In this document: positions 46,258-56,063 of the stretch, piece by piece
How positions within the stretch are numbered: position 1 is the stretch's first letter
How the letters are laid out: the number at the start of each line of letters is the position of its first letter
Source: an uncultured Paraprevotella sp.
GTDB taxonomy: Bacteria; Bacteroidota; Bacteroidia; Bacteroidales; Bacteroidaceae
Length of the DNA: 64,000 nt
NCBI GenBank assembly: GCA_947177395.1
Contig: CAMWUI010000011.1
Location: forward strand, 1 to 64,000
Direction: 5' to 3'
Program-made: the position numbers and the translations under genes
The notes under the pieces: model-generated
What the model saw: only the letters and a program-made list of their open reading frames with translations
Database searches by the model: none
What the model was told of the DNA's origin: nothing

Positions 46258-48480
46258 ATGAAAACATTTGCAATACATTTTAGAAAATCCGACAAGCTGG
46301 CTTTCCTCGGCGGTATTTTACTATGCCTGGGGCTTCTGTCCGGCTGTAAAGATGAAATAGACTCATCGGCCTACTATACGTTCACGGGCGAGACCCTGAC
46401 AGACCACATCGCCAATGATCCCAACCTGAGTGCCTACTACGAACTTATCAAAGTGACCTATCCGACAAAAGTGTCTTCATCGACGGTAGCCGACCTGCTG
46501 TCGGCGCGGGGCAGCTTCACGGCTTTCCTGCCCACCAACCAGGCTATCAACGATTACCTGACCGGACTGAAAGAAGACAACGTGGTGACGGGAGATCCGT
46601 CCAGCGTGCTGGAAATCGAACCGAAGGAAATCCGCGACTCCATCTGCAACATCATCGTACTGAACAGTATCGTCGATGGTGGGACGAGTTTCAAAACCTT
46701 CCAGACAAGCGATTTTCAAGATGGTAACAACATACAGTTGCCCAACATGAACAACCGCAACCTGATGACAAACATCGGTACGGAAGGAGGCATGACAACG
46801 TATTCCATCAACCAGACAAGCCGAATCATCGAAGCGGATATCGAAGTGCAGAACGGATATGCCCATGTGGTGGATAAGGTCATAGTACCCAGTCAGATAA
46901 GCATCAATAAATTAGTCGCCCTGAACGAGAACATGAGCATCTTCTCCCAGTTTCTGGAACTGAGTGGATACGCGGAAGAGCTCGGAACAGACTATCAGGA
47001 CGAAGAATACGAAGATGCCTACCTCAACAAAAAAGTGACCAAAGAGCAACCGATCATCAAAACGGAAGGCGACAACAAGACAGTGGCCATCCCGGAACAC
47101 CGTCTCATCGGCTTCACCATCTTTGCCGAGACCGACGACGTCTTCGAACGCTACGGCATCACGGACGTGGCTTCGTTACTGGATTATCTGGAGCACAGAG
47201 CCGCCGCCGACAACAAGGAAATCCTCTGGGAGGATTTCGATGGCAAGTTGAAAGGTCAGCCGCTGGACTTCTCCAACGATCCGGCCAAGTTCAAAAACAC
47301 CAACCATGCCTTGCGCCAGTTCGTGGGTTACCACATCCTGCCGATGTCCGTTTCCAAGAACGACTTGGCACACCATTACAACGAACTGAACTACGACAAG
47401 CGCAACAAGAACCTGACCCTGCCCGTCTTTGAATACTATTACACGAAGTCGGAACCGCGCCGTCTGCTGAAAATCACGCACAGCAAGACTTCCAACGGTT
47501 TCCGCCTGAACCGTCACAAAGACCACGATACGGACACGTATGAAGAAGTGACACCGGCCAACCCGAACGACAACATCGAGGGTATCCTGATTGTAACCGA
47601 AAACTCGGAAGACTTCTCCGGTGAAGCGCTGAACGGCTACCTCTATTGCATCGACGACCTGCTGGTATACAGCAACCAGGTGGCCAAGACGGTACTGAAC
47701 GAACGCCTGCGCGTCGATATCGCCGCCATCATGCCGGAACTGATGACCAACGGCATGCGCCGTCTGGATGTATCATTCGCCAACGGTAGCCCGAACAAGG
47801 GCTTCCCCAACGAATACCAGTATTTCGAGAATGTCCGCTACTCCAAAGACACGCATTTCTACTATCTGTCGGGCACGGGCCGCCAATGGGGCGACTACCA
47901 GGGCGACGAGTTCTTCGCCACCGGTCTGTATGACATTTATGTGAAACTTCCTCCCGTACCTTTCTACGACGAATGGGAAATCCGCTACGGCATACAGGCG
48001 AACAGCAGCCGCGGTATGTGCCAGGTGTATTTCGGCCAGACGAACAAGGTTTTGGGAAGCACGGAGACTCCGACCGGCTTGGTGGCCAAGAACATTCCGC
48101 TGGACATGCGTATGAGCGGAGAATATGTTCAAGGTACAGGCAACCCCAGCAACATGGGCTGGGAACCCGACAAAAAAGACGAAAACGGCGTATACGACGA
48201 GGACTACAACTCGGATGTAGAAAAACGCATGCGCAACAACGGATTCCTGAAAGGCCCCAACTATTTCTGCCAGACCAACTCACTGAGCAACCCGGCACGC
48301 GAAAGCGCACTGATTGTCCGCCGTATCATCCTCACCGAACCGATGTATCCGGACCAGACCTACTGGGTGCGCTTCAAGAGCGTAATGGACGATCCAGACA
48401 AACAATTCTTCTTCGACTATATCGAACTGGCACCCAAAAGCGTTTATGCCAATCCGAATGCCCCTGAAGACAAATGGTAA
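46258..48480 (+). CDS. Fasciclin-domain lipoprotein with C-terminal beta-sandwich
   Basis: This 740-aa lipoprotein has lipobox LLSGC (Cys30) followed by KDE. The FAS1 domains (about residues 45-220 and 225-460) show SFTAFLPTNQAINDYL, YAHVVDKVIVP and a second FAS1 half with HALRQFVGYHILP. The C-terminal 250 residues form a beta-sandwich (YDIYVKLPPVPFYDEWEIRYG, then FFFDYIELAP), as in surface glycan-binding proteins. The position directly after SusD is where such proteins are usually encoded. The ligand is unknown. It partly overlaps the upstream ATG of the next gene, which instead probably starts at 48501. Confidence 0.82.
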   Translation: MKTFAIHFRKSDKLAFLGGILLCLGLLSGCKDEIDSSAYYTFTGETLTDHIANDPNLSAYYELIKVTYPTKVSSSTVADLLSARGSFTAFLPTNQAINDYLTGLKEDNVVTGDPSSVLEIEPKEIRDSICNIIVLNSIVDGGTSFKTFQTSDFQDGNNIQLPNMNNRNLMTNIGTEGGMTTYSINQTSRIIEADIEVQNGYAHVVDKVIVPSQISINKLVALNENMSIFSQFLELSGYAEELGTDYQDEEYEDAYLNKKVTKEQPIIKTEGDNKTVAIPEHRLIGFTIFAETDDVFERYGITDVASLLDYLEHRAAADNKEILWEDFDGKLKGQPLDFSNDPAKFKNTNHALRQFVGYHILPMSVSKNDLAHHYNELNYDKRNKNLTLPVFEYYYTKSEPRRLLKITHSKTSNGFRLNRHKDHDTDTYEEVTPANPNDNIEGILIVTENSEDFSGEALNGYLYCIDDLLVYSNQVAKTVLNERLRVDIAAIMPELMTNGMRRLDVSFANGSPNKGFPNEYQYFENVRYSKDTHFYYLSGTGRQWGDYQGDEFFATGLYDIYVKLPPVPFYDEWEIRYGIQANSSRGMCQVYFGQTNKVLGSTETPTGLVAKNIPLDMRMSGEYVQGTGNPSNMGWEPDKKDENGVYDEDYNSDVEKRMRNNGFLKGPNYFCQTNSLSNPARESALIVRRIILTEPMYPDQTYWVRFKSVMDDPDKQFFFDYIELAPKSVYANPNAPEDKW

Positions 48481-48500
48481 CTTATTCAAAAGCATCACGT

Positions 48501-50276
48501 ATGAAAAACAACTATATGAAATGGCTTACTAAAGCGACGGCAGGCACCCTGATGCTTGCCGGCCTGGCCGCCTGTTCCGATACTTGGGACGAGCACTATG
48601 ACATGGCCTCCACCACCAGTACGAAAACCTTGTGGGAGCAGATCCAGGAAAATGACAGACTGAAAGATTTCGCCAGCATCCTGGAACGCGTACATTACTA
48701 CGACAGCGAAAGCAAGCGATACGAAAACTATACGTATAAAGATCTGCTCTCCGGTACCCAGACCCTCACGGTCTGGGCGCCGGAAGACGGAACATACGAC
48801 GCCGCAGCCCTGTTACAGCAATGCGAGGAAGGCACAACCGACGAAGAACGCATGGCGAACGAATACAAGGTGGAACACGAATTCGTGCGCAACCACATCA
48901 CCCGTTTCCGCACCAATCTCGCCGGTACCGGCATCGACAGCCTGACGATGTTCAGCGAGAAAGTGAATGTGCTGAACAAGGATGAACAGACCATACGCGG
49001 CATAAAAATCGCACAATCCAACGTAGCCGCCAGCAACGGCGTGCTGCACACCATCGCAGCTCCCCTGCCCTTCCACAAAAACCTGCTGGAGTTTTTCTAC
49101 ACCCATCCGCAACTGGGCAAGATGAAGGAATTCTTCCAGCGTTTCGACACGACGTATATCGATAAATACCAGAGTGTCCAGGGACCTATCGTCAACGACG
49201 AAATCACCTACGTGGACGAAGTGTGGACTACCGACCACCAGCTCCTCTCCTTTTTTAGTTCCTACAAAGGAAACACATTGCGCGGTCTCAATGCCAAGTT
49301 GGCCAACGAGGACTCCCTGTATGCCATGGTCTTCCTCACGGATCCGGCTTGGGAACAGGGACTGGAGAAAGTCAGCAAACTGTTCAGATACAGAGCGGAA
49401 TACGATTCTAAATTCGACAAGGAAAAATCGAAAACTACGGCAGTAAATGTAGACTCTTTGCAGGAAATAGAACCTAAACTGGCCCTGATACAGAACTTGG
49501 CGTTCAACGCCCGTACCCAAAAGGGCCTGACCATCGAGAACTTCGGTGTGGATGCGGACTCCCTGATCAGTACGACTTACACCACCATCCAGTCTCCCGT
49601 CTGCAACGAACTCTTCGACGGCAAGTCTCCGGAAGGAACCAGCAACGGTTATGCCTACGTTGTAGACAACTTCCGTTTCGAACCGAGCCAGACGTTCAAG
49701 AAGGACATCAGCGTAGAAGGAGAAATATCCTATTACAGGGAAACAACCGGCACTACAAGCGGTATCTCATACATCATGAACGAACTGTACAGGAACCCCG
49801 ATGTCAAGGGTAGTTTCGGTAACGGCCGTATCTTGTATGTCACGGCTCCCGGTAAAACCAACCCGACCATCACCTACAACATCCCCAATGTGCTGTCCGG
49901 CAAATACGCCATCAAGGTGGTTCTCCCGCCTTCCAACGTATTGTTGCGGGATCAGGGAACCGAAGCCAAGCCCTACAAATTGACATTCACCCTGAAATAC
50001 TACCAGAACGCCACCAGCAAGACGGAGACCTCCGCCAGAGTTTCCAAACTGGAAATCATTCCCGATCCGGAGAATCTGAAGAACGACACCGTAACGCTGG
50101 ACCTGAAGAACGGCAGTACGCCCTTTACGGAATTCCCCATCTGTTACTACGGTATCAGCAACGCGGCCGTATCGCTGGAAATCAAGAGTGACGTGGGCTC
50201 CAGCACAGCTGAACAAAACAAGTATTCCAAGAATTTCTTCATCGATGAAATCATATTCGAGAGCTTAGAAGAATGA
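48501..50276 (+). CDS. Fasciclin-like lipoprotein with beta-sandwich domain
   Basis: Taken from 48501 this is a 591-aa protein; the in-frame ATG at 48474 lies inside the previous gene and adds a polar lead before the signal. The lipobox is GLAAC (Cys25), followed by SDTWDEHYD, a frequent mature start in this lipoprotein group. A FAS1 domain covers about residues 40-200 (LWEQIQENDRLKDFASIL, LTVWAPEDGTYDAA, VLHTIAAPLPF), with a degenerate second copy at 200-400. A C-terminal beta-sandwich follows (about 400-590, GKYAIKVVLPP and FFIDEIIFESL). Probably a surface ligand-binding protein of the second SusC/SusD pair. Confidence 0.78.
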   Translation: MKNNYMKWLTKATAGTLMLAGLAACSDTWDEHYDMASTTSTKTLWEQIQENDRLKDFASILERVHYYDSESKRYENYTYKDLLSGTQTLTVWAPEDGTYDAAALLQQCEEGTTDEERMANEYKVEHEFVRNHITRFRTNLAGTGIDSLTMFSEKVNVLNKDEQTIRGIKIAQSNVAASNGVLHTIAAPLPFHKNLLEFFYTHPQLGKMKEFFQRFDTTYIDKYQSVQGPIVNDEITYVDEVWTTDHQLLSFFSSYKGNTLRGLNAKLANEDSLYAMVFLTDPAWEQGLEKVSKLFRYRAEYDSKFDKEKSKTTAVNVDSLQEIEPKLALIQNLAFNARTQKGLTIENFGVDADSLISTTYTTIQSPVCNELFDGKSPEGTSNGYAYVVDNFRFEPSQTFKKDISVEGEISYYRETTGTTSGISYIMNELYRNPDVKGSFGNGRILYVTAPGKTNPTITYNIPNVLSGKYAIKVVLPPSNVLLRDQGTEAKPYKLTFTLKYYQNATSKTETSARVSKLEIIPDPENLKNDTVTLDLKNGSTPFTEFPICYYGISNAAVSLEIKSDVGSSTAEQNKYSKNFFIDEIIFESLEE

Positions 50277-50302
50277 TGTTCCTGATAAAATACCGATTAA
50301 AC

Positions 50303-53300
50303 ATGAAAAAACAACATTATAACAATTATATGCAGACGGTCATCAAAGCCGGACTGTGCATCTTTGCCTTGTCAGGAACGGCATCCCTGATGGCTCAGGA
50401 AGAGGTTGCCGCCGATACGACGGTTTCCACGACCCGTATCCGCCCCCACAAACAGGCTCCCCAATACAAGATGAAAAGCATCAAAGGTGTCATCTATGAT
50501 GCCGCAACCGGAACGCCCCTGAGCGGTGTCCACGTGCAGGCATTCGGATATCCGGCTTATTCCGCCCTGACCGAAGAAGACGGATCATATAGCATGCAGG
50601 CTCCCACATTCGTGGACGCCCTGTATGTGAATGCTCCCGAGTATAATCCTGTCCAGGTGGCCATCAAGGACAGCATCGGACAAAACGGTTATCTCCACAG
50701 CAGCAAACTGAAAGGTTTCTATCTGCCGGAAATATCGATTACTTCCCGCAACAAGGCCGACATCGACAATACAAGTTCACTGAGCATTGAAACGGATATC
50801 CAGAATACCCTGGAAGGAAACATCCGCACCATCAACCGCAGCGGTATGCCGGCTCAAGGCGCTTTCATGCACATCCGCGGTATCAATTCGCTGAACGCCA
50901 ATGCACAGCCTCTTTTCATCATCGACGGTGTCATGACAGACTTGCAGGAAAACCGCACCAGTCTGCACGAAGGATTCTACAACAACCTGCTGGCAGGTAT
51001 CGACCCTGAAGACATCGAAAGCGTGGAAGTGCTGAAAAATGCCACGGCATTGTACGGTGCCAAGGGCGCCAACGGCGTGGTTCTCATCAACACCCGGCGC
51101 GGACGCAGCATGGCCACCAAGATCAATGTACGCATCTACGGAGGTTTCGAACTGAAGCCCCAGACACAGGACATGATGAACGCCGGACAGTTCCGCAGCT
51201 ACCTGAGCGACCTGACCGGTACCACGGAAGCCGGACAGAGAATGGCACAGCGGAACGGTATCTTCGGATTCCTGAACGACAACCCGGATTACTTCTGGTA
51301 TCCCTTGTATCACAACGAGACAAACTGGTCCGACGATCTCTACCGCACAACGTTCGTACAGAATTACAAGGTAAGCGTGGAAGGCGGTGACGAAAGAGCC
51401 ATGTACAACCTGTCATTGGGCTATTCCGCCGCAGATGCGACCACGAAAGGAACGGACTTCAACCGGCTGAACCTCCGCTTCAACACCGACGTCAAAATCG
51501 CAGAACCGCTGACTGCCGTCTTTGACTTTTCCTACAGCCAAATGGCTTACAACGTCTTGGACAACGGATGGTCTGCCAACTACGACGAAAACAACATTGG
51601 ATCTCCCAATGTGCTGGGCCTGATACAGTCACCGTTCCTGAGCAAATACGGCTATTACATCGGCACGGACGGCAAGTTGACCCAGAGCAACATCCTGGCG
51701 GGAAAATATGCAGCCGAAGCCAGCGTCTACCAAGCCCGCAACTTGGACAACCCGTTCAACTATGCGGCCGGTATCGTCGAGAACCAGGTGCTGAACAACC
51801 CGTACTGGATACTGACCAACGGAGAAGGTAAGGAAAAGAACTATGCCGAACTGATGCAGTTCCGCCTCAACGTACAGCCCCGCTGGCAGATAACCAAGCA
51901 GCTGGCCATCTCCGACCGTTTCAGCTACACGCTGAACCGCAACAACGAGCGGTATTATATCCCCCGTTACGGAAGTTCTCCTTACTATCTGAAGGATTTG
52001 GGTTACATCAACAGTGTCATCCGTTCCCAGTTCTCAAAGGAAATCTCCCTCAACAACGATCTGCGCATCGAATGGGGCAACCAATACGGAGCACACAGCA
52101 TCAAGGTGTTCGGCGGATGGAGATACAATAACTATTCCTATTCCTACACGTATCTGAACGCTTATAACAACGCCAACGACAAAATCACGGACCTGAACAA
52201 GGAGTCTATCGCCTACCCGAGCTATGACGGTATCAACGACAACTCCGTGGATATGTCTTACTACGCCAACGTAGACTACAACTTCCGCAACAAGTACTTC
52301 GCCCAGGCCAGCATCGGCATCCAGTCTTCTTCCCGTTTCGGAAAAGACACCGAGAGCGGTTTCCAACTGGGCGGCGTAAGCTGGGGTGTGTTCCCCTCTC
52401 TGCAGGTGGGCTGGCTTCTGTCTTCGGAATCCTGGTTCCCGACAAGCAAAAACGTCAACTACCTGAAACTGACCGCCGGCGTGGATCAGAGCGGTAACGA
52501 CGACCTGAACTACTACGCGACCCGCACTTACTGGAGCGCACGCCGCTACTTGGACAAAGCCATCGGTCTCGTCATGGAGAACGTGGAGAATCCGAAACTG
52601 CAATGGGAAACCACGACCCGCTACAACGTGGCGTTGGAAGGCAGCTTCCTCAACAACCGCCTGACAGCCGGTTTGAACCTGTACTGGAGCAAAACAGACA
52701 ACATGCTCGTGATAAAAGACATCAGCTACCTGACCGGTCTGGACAAATACTGGACCAACGAAGGAGCCATGACCAACCGGGGATATGAACTGAACGCCAA
52801 CGCCATCCTCATCAACAAGAAGAACTGGAAGTGGGAACTGGGCGCCAGCGTAGGCCACTACAACAATAAGATTACGGAACTGCCCTCCAACTCGATTATC
52901 AACGGTTACAACGGCTACGCTTCCTCCATCTACGGAGACAAGAACATCCTGACCGCCGTAGGTCACTCCGCCGGCGTATTCTACGGATACGTCAGCAACG
53001 GTGTCTTTGCGAGCGAGGCTGACGCCAAATGCTATATAAACCCGGTAACCGGAGAACAGGAATTCCTGAAATATCCCACCGGCAGCACGAACGAAAACGA
53101 GAAATACAAGTATTTCAAAGGTGGTGACATGCACTTTGCCGACCTGAACAACGACGGCATCATCGACGAGCAGGACAAGACCGTCATCGGAGATCCGAAC
53201 CCGGATATCTTCGGTCACATCTTCACCGGACTCAGCTACAAAAACCTGCGCTTAGACGTTACATTCAAGTATTCTTTGGGTAACGACATCTACAACTACC

Positions 53301-53698
53301 AGCGTTCAAAAATCGAGTCCGGCAATAGTTTCTACAACCAGACAACCGCCGTACAGAACCGCTGGACAACGGAAGGACAGGCCGCTTCCATGCCGCGTGC
53401 AATGGCCGTCGGCGGCGACGAGTGGGTGAACAACGAACGCTTCTCCGACCGTTGGATCGAGGACGGTTCCTATCTGAAACTGAAAAACGTACGCCTCACA
53501 TATACCTTACCGGTTTCCACAACCTGGTTACAGGGTATCAAGGTTTGGGGCGAAGGCAACAACCTGCTGACGGTTTCCAGATATCTGGGCATCGACCCCG
53601 AAACATCCTGCAACAACAATATCCTCTACCAAGGCATAGACAACGGACTCACGTCTCTGAGCCGCAGTTTCAATGTCGGTGTAACTATTAACCTGTAA
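50303..53698 (+). CDS. SusC-like TonB-dependent outer membrane transporter (pair 2)
   Basis: Taken from 50303 this is a 1131-aa protein. The in-frame ATG at 50273 overlaps the previous stop and adds ten residues before a good signal peptide (residues 1-31, GTASLMAQ). The CarboxypepD-like domain (about 48-130: KGVIYDAATGTPLSGVHVQA) precedes the plug, with MHIRGINSLNANAQPLFIIDG and IESVEVLKNATALYGAKGANGVV. The beta-barrel ends in VTINL. It is distinctly diverged from the first SusC, so the pairs are not a recent duplication. It probably imports a related ligand; its SusD follows after 14 bases. Confidence 0.93.
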   Translation: MKKQHYNNYMQTVIKAGLCIFALSGTASLMAQEEVAADTTVSTTRIRPHKQAPQYKMKSIKGVIYDAATGTPLSGVHVQAFGYPAYSALTEEDGSYSMQAPTFVDALYVNAPEYNPVQVAIKDSIGQNGYLHSSKLKGFYLPEISITSRNKADIDNTSSLSIETDIQNTLEGNIRTINRSGMPAQGAFMHIRGINSLNANAQPLFIIDGVMTDLQENRTSLHEGFYNNLLAGIDPEDIESVEVLKNATALYGAKGANGVVLINTRRGRSMATKINVRIYGGFELKPQTQDMMNAGQFRSYLSDLTGTTEAGQRMAQRNGIFGFLNDNPDYFWYPLYHNETNWSDDLYRTTFVQNYKVSVEGGDERAMYNLSLGYSAADATTKGTDFNRLNLRFNTDVKIAEPLTAVFDFSYSQMAYNVLDNGWSANYDENNIGSPNVLGLIQSPFLSKYGYYIGTDGKLTQSNILAGKYAAEASVYQARNLDNPFNYAAGIVENQVLNNPYWILTNGEGKEKNYAELMQFRLNVQPRWQITKQLAISDRFSYTLNRNNERYYIPRYGSSPYYLKDLGYINSVIRSQFSKEISLNNDLRIEWGNQYGAHSIKVFGGWRYNNYSYSYTYLNAYNNANDKITDLNKESIAYPSYDGINDNSVDMSYYANVDYNFRNKYFAQASIGIQSSSRFGKDTESGFQLGGVSWGVFPSLQVGWLLSSESWFPTSKNVNYLKLTAGVDQSGNDDLNYYATRTYWSARRYLDKAIGLVMENVENPKLQWETTTRYNVALEGSFLNNRLTAGLNLYWSKTDNMLVIKDISYLTGLDKYWTNEGAMTNRGYELNANAILINKKNWKWELGASVGHYNNKITELPSNSIINGYNGYASSIYGDKNILTAVGHSAGVFYGYVSNGVFASEADAKCYINPVTGEQEFLKYPTGSTNENEKYKYFKGGDMHFADLNNDGIIDEQDKTVIGDPNPDIFGHIFTGLSYKNLRLDVTFKYSLGNDIYNYQRSKIESGNSFYNQTTAVQNRWTTEGQAASMPRAMAVGGDEWVNNERFSDRWIEDGSYLKLKNVRLTYTLPVSTTWLQGIKVWGEGNNLLTVSRYLGIDPETSCNNNILYQGIDNGLTSLSRSFNVGVTINL

Positions 53699-53712
53699 AA
53701 CGATACAAAAAG

Positions 53713-55899
53713 ATGAAAAATAAATCTATTTTATACACCCTTCTTTTCGCATTGGGACTGAGCGTTTCGTTCAGTTCCTGCGAAGACATGCTCACTGTGG
53801 AATCCGACCGCAACGTGTATAAGACCGGACAGGACACCCTGTATTCTTACTGGGGCATCATGAAGAGCATGCAAAACATAGCCGAACGCTATGTCATCTT
53901 AGGTGAAACCCGCGGAGACCTGATCGCACCGTCGTCTTATGTGTCCGACAGCATCAACGACATCGCGATGTTCAAGAACCCGGCCGACAAAAGTTGCCGT
54001 TACCTGAACGTGAAAGATTACTACAGCATTATCAACAACTGTAACTGCTATCTGGCATGGGCGGACACGAGCCGGGTTGTCATGAACAACCAGAAGATGA
54101 TGCTCAAGGAATATGCACAGGTAAGCGCCATCCGTGCCTGGGTCTACATGCAGTTGGTCAGCACCTACGGAACCGTACCTTTCTACACCGAGCCGCTGAC
54201 TTCCCTGTCATTCGTGGACGACTTCGACTTCAGTCAGGCCGCCAACCGTATCAGTCACGCGGATATAGCCGACAAATTAGTGGGGCAACTGTTGCCTATG
54301 ATAGACGTCCCCTATCCCAGCTATGGAACCTATGACACAGGTATGTATCCCATCTCCGCCAAGCTATGTTACCTCCCGTTGCGGGTAGTCATCGCCGACC
54401 TGTATCTCATGCAAAACAAGTATGAGGAAGCAGCCCAATTCTACTATGACTACATCAAGGATACCGAGGCGACATTCCCGACAACTTATAACGGTAGTGT
54501 CAATATCTTCACTATAAACGGCGAAAAAGAATATTACTATTCTCCCAGCCAAGCAATTTTCTTTGAAACATCGACAAGCAAAACTTCGGAAACCGTCACT
54601 GTGATTCCCACAGCCACCAATCCCCGCTACGGACAGACGGCCACCGGTATCTGCGAACTGTACGGATTCGAGATATCCTCATCCATGTCCGACAGTTCCG
54701 GCGAATATGACAATGAAAGCGAGAATAAGGATTCCGGTTCCAGCGGCGGTGTCAACATAACCACGAGGTGGAATTACAAGAAGCAACTGGATCCCTCGCA
54801 GGCCTTCTTCAGCTTAGGCAACTCCAACATGTATTGCAGGTGGGACAATCAAACTCAGAGAATAGACGAATATATTCCCGGAGACGCACGTCTGGGCTAT
54901 ACAGAAAAGGATCTGAATTCGGACGATGTAGAAGTCCAATTCATCTACAAGTGCCGGAGTTCAACTTACATGAGATTCCCCGTCATCTACCGCAAGGCTC
55001 TGATATGGTTGCGCTTCGCCGAAGCGATTAACCGCGCCGGATTCCCGTCGTATGCCTACGCCATCCTGAAAGACGGTCTCTGCGAAGAATTTATTCCCGA
55101 ACTTCCCTACACGGTAACCAAGAAAGTACCGGTGCTGGATGAGGACGGAGAACCGGTAATGGTGCCGGTACTGGACGAAGAAACCGGAGAAGCGATAATG
55201 GTGCCTCAGATCAATGAAATCGAGGAAGAAATGTATGACTCCATCGATGCCATCTGCTACTACATCCCGCGTGAGGAACGCGTAGCGGCCGAAACCAAGC
55301 CCTACCTTGACTTCAGCAATCCTATCTTCACCTTGGGAACGACGGATCAGCCTGGCAATATCGGTATACACAGCCGTGGTGGCGGAATGATGAAACAGCG
55401 CAGAAATCCGTTATACGATTACGACCTCCAGGTGCAACTCAAACAGATGGGAAAAGACCTTCCGACATTCGACGAGGATGGAAACCGGATTGCACCGACG
55501 AAAGAGGAATACATCTCTATCGTAGAAGAACTGATCGTAGACGAGCTTGCCTTGGAAACAGGCTTTGAAGGAAACCGCTTCCCCGACCTGCTCCGCTTTG
55601 CCAACCACAAGGATCTGGCCGGCGAGAACGGAGCCGAATGGCTGGCGGACAAAATCGGATACCGTAACTTCAAACTGGACCTGAAAGCTTGTGAAACAGC
55701 CCAGACCAATGCAGAAAGCGAAGAGAACGAAGAGCTCAAGGGTGAACCTCTGTACATCTATCGCGGCGAAGTGGCTTATCTGAAAGAAGCCGCCCGACAG
55801 AAGGCTCAGTACCGCAAGGAGTCTTCCAACTACCAGCAGTTGAAGAGCCTGCTTACGAACCGCAGCAACTGGTTCCTGCCGTTGCCCGCATACAAATAA
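53713..55899 (+). CDS. SusD/RagB-like surface lipoprotein (pair 2)
   Basis: This 728-aa protein is longer than usual for the family (about 500-600). The lipobox is FSSC (Cys23), then EDM. SusD features include YAQVSAIRAWVYMQLVSTYGTVPFY (about residues 135-160) and the C-terminal ELIVDELALETGFEGNRFPDLLRFA, the RagB/SusD signature. Extra length comes from an acidic Ser-rich loop (about 320-345, SSSMSDSSGEYDNESENKD) and a short tandem duplication (VPVLDEDGEPVM and VPVLDEETGEAIM, near 472-500). Probably the lid and ligand-binding partner of the upstream SusC. Confidence 0.9.
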   Translation: MKNKSILYTLLFALGLSVSFSSCEDMLTVESDRNVYKTGQDTLYSYWGIMKSMQNIAERYVILGETRGDLIAPSSYVSDSINDIAMFKNPADKSCRYLNVKDYYSIINNCNCYLAWADTSRVVMNNQKMMLKEYAQVSAIRAWVYMQLVSTYGTVPFYTEPLTSLSFVDDFDFSQAANRISHADIADKLVGQLLPMIDVPYPSYGTYDTGMYPISAKLCYLPLRVVIADLYLMQNKYEEAAQFYYDYIKDTEATFPTTYNGSVNIFTINGEKEYYYSPSQAIFFETSTSKTSETVTVIPTATNPRYGQTATGICELYGFEISSSMSDSSGEYDNESENKDSGSSGGVNITTRWNYKKQLDPSQAFFSLGNSNMYCRWDNQTQRIDEYIPGDARLGYTEKDLNSDDVEVQFIYKCRSSTYMRFPVIYRKALIWLRFAEAINRAGFPSYAYAILKDGLCEEFIPELPYTVTKKVPVLDEDGEPVMVPVLDEETGEAIMVPQINEIEEEMYDSIDAICYYIPREERVAAETKPYLDFSNPIFTLGTTDQPGNIGIHSRGGGMMKQRRNPLYDYDLQVQLKQMGKDLPTFDEDGNRIAPTKEEYISIVEELIVDELALETGFEGNRFPDLLRFANHKDLAGENGAEWLADKIGYRNFKLDLKACETAQTNAESEENEELKGEPLYIYRGEVAYLKEAARQKAQYRKESSNYQQLKSLLTNRSNWFLPLPAYK

Positions 55900-55927
55900 G
55901 AAAAAGACGACACATTCGTATCAATCC

Positions 55928-55961
55928 TCCCGGTCGACAGTTTTGCCGACCGGGATTTTTT
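55928..55961 (+). terminator. Rho-independent terminator of the SusC/SusD operon
   Basis: A perfect 9-bp GC-rich stem (55928-55936 with 55947-55955), with a 10-base loop, is followed by TTTTTT at 55956-55961. It separates SusD from the sialidase gene. Confidence 0.92.
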
Positions 55962-56028
55962 ATAATCGGCATCCGCAATGATCGGCATCAAAAAAGCATG
56001 AAATGTATGCCGATAGAAAATAAGTTCG

Positions 56029-56036
56029 TATATTTG
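56029..56036 (+). promoter_or_regulatory. Promoter -7 box of the sialidase gene
   Basis: TATATTTG matches TAnnTTTG and lies 28 bases before the ATG at 56064. Transcription would start near 56043, downstream of the alternative ATG at 55998, which rules that start out. Confidence 0.75.
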
Positions 56037-56063
56037 TTTCCGAAACCTTTAATTGACTTTTTT

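Noticed and set aside
52034-53218. 394-aa minus-strand frame inside the second SusC gene
   Set aside because: Antisense shadow with the same composition bias; no family recognised.
55998-56063. Upstream start for the sialidase (434 aa)
   Set aside because: This ATG lies upstream of the -7 box at 56029-56036, and the extension lacks a signal peptide; the ATG at 56064 begins a proper signal sequence.
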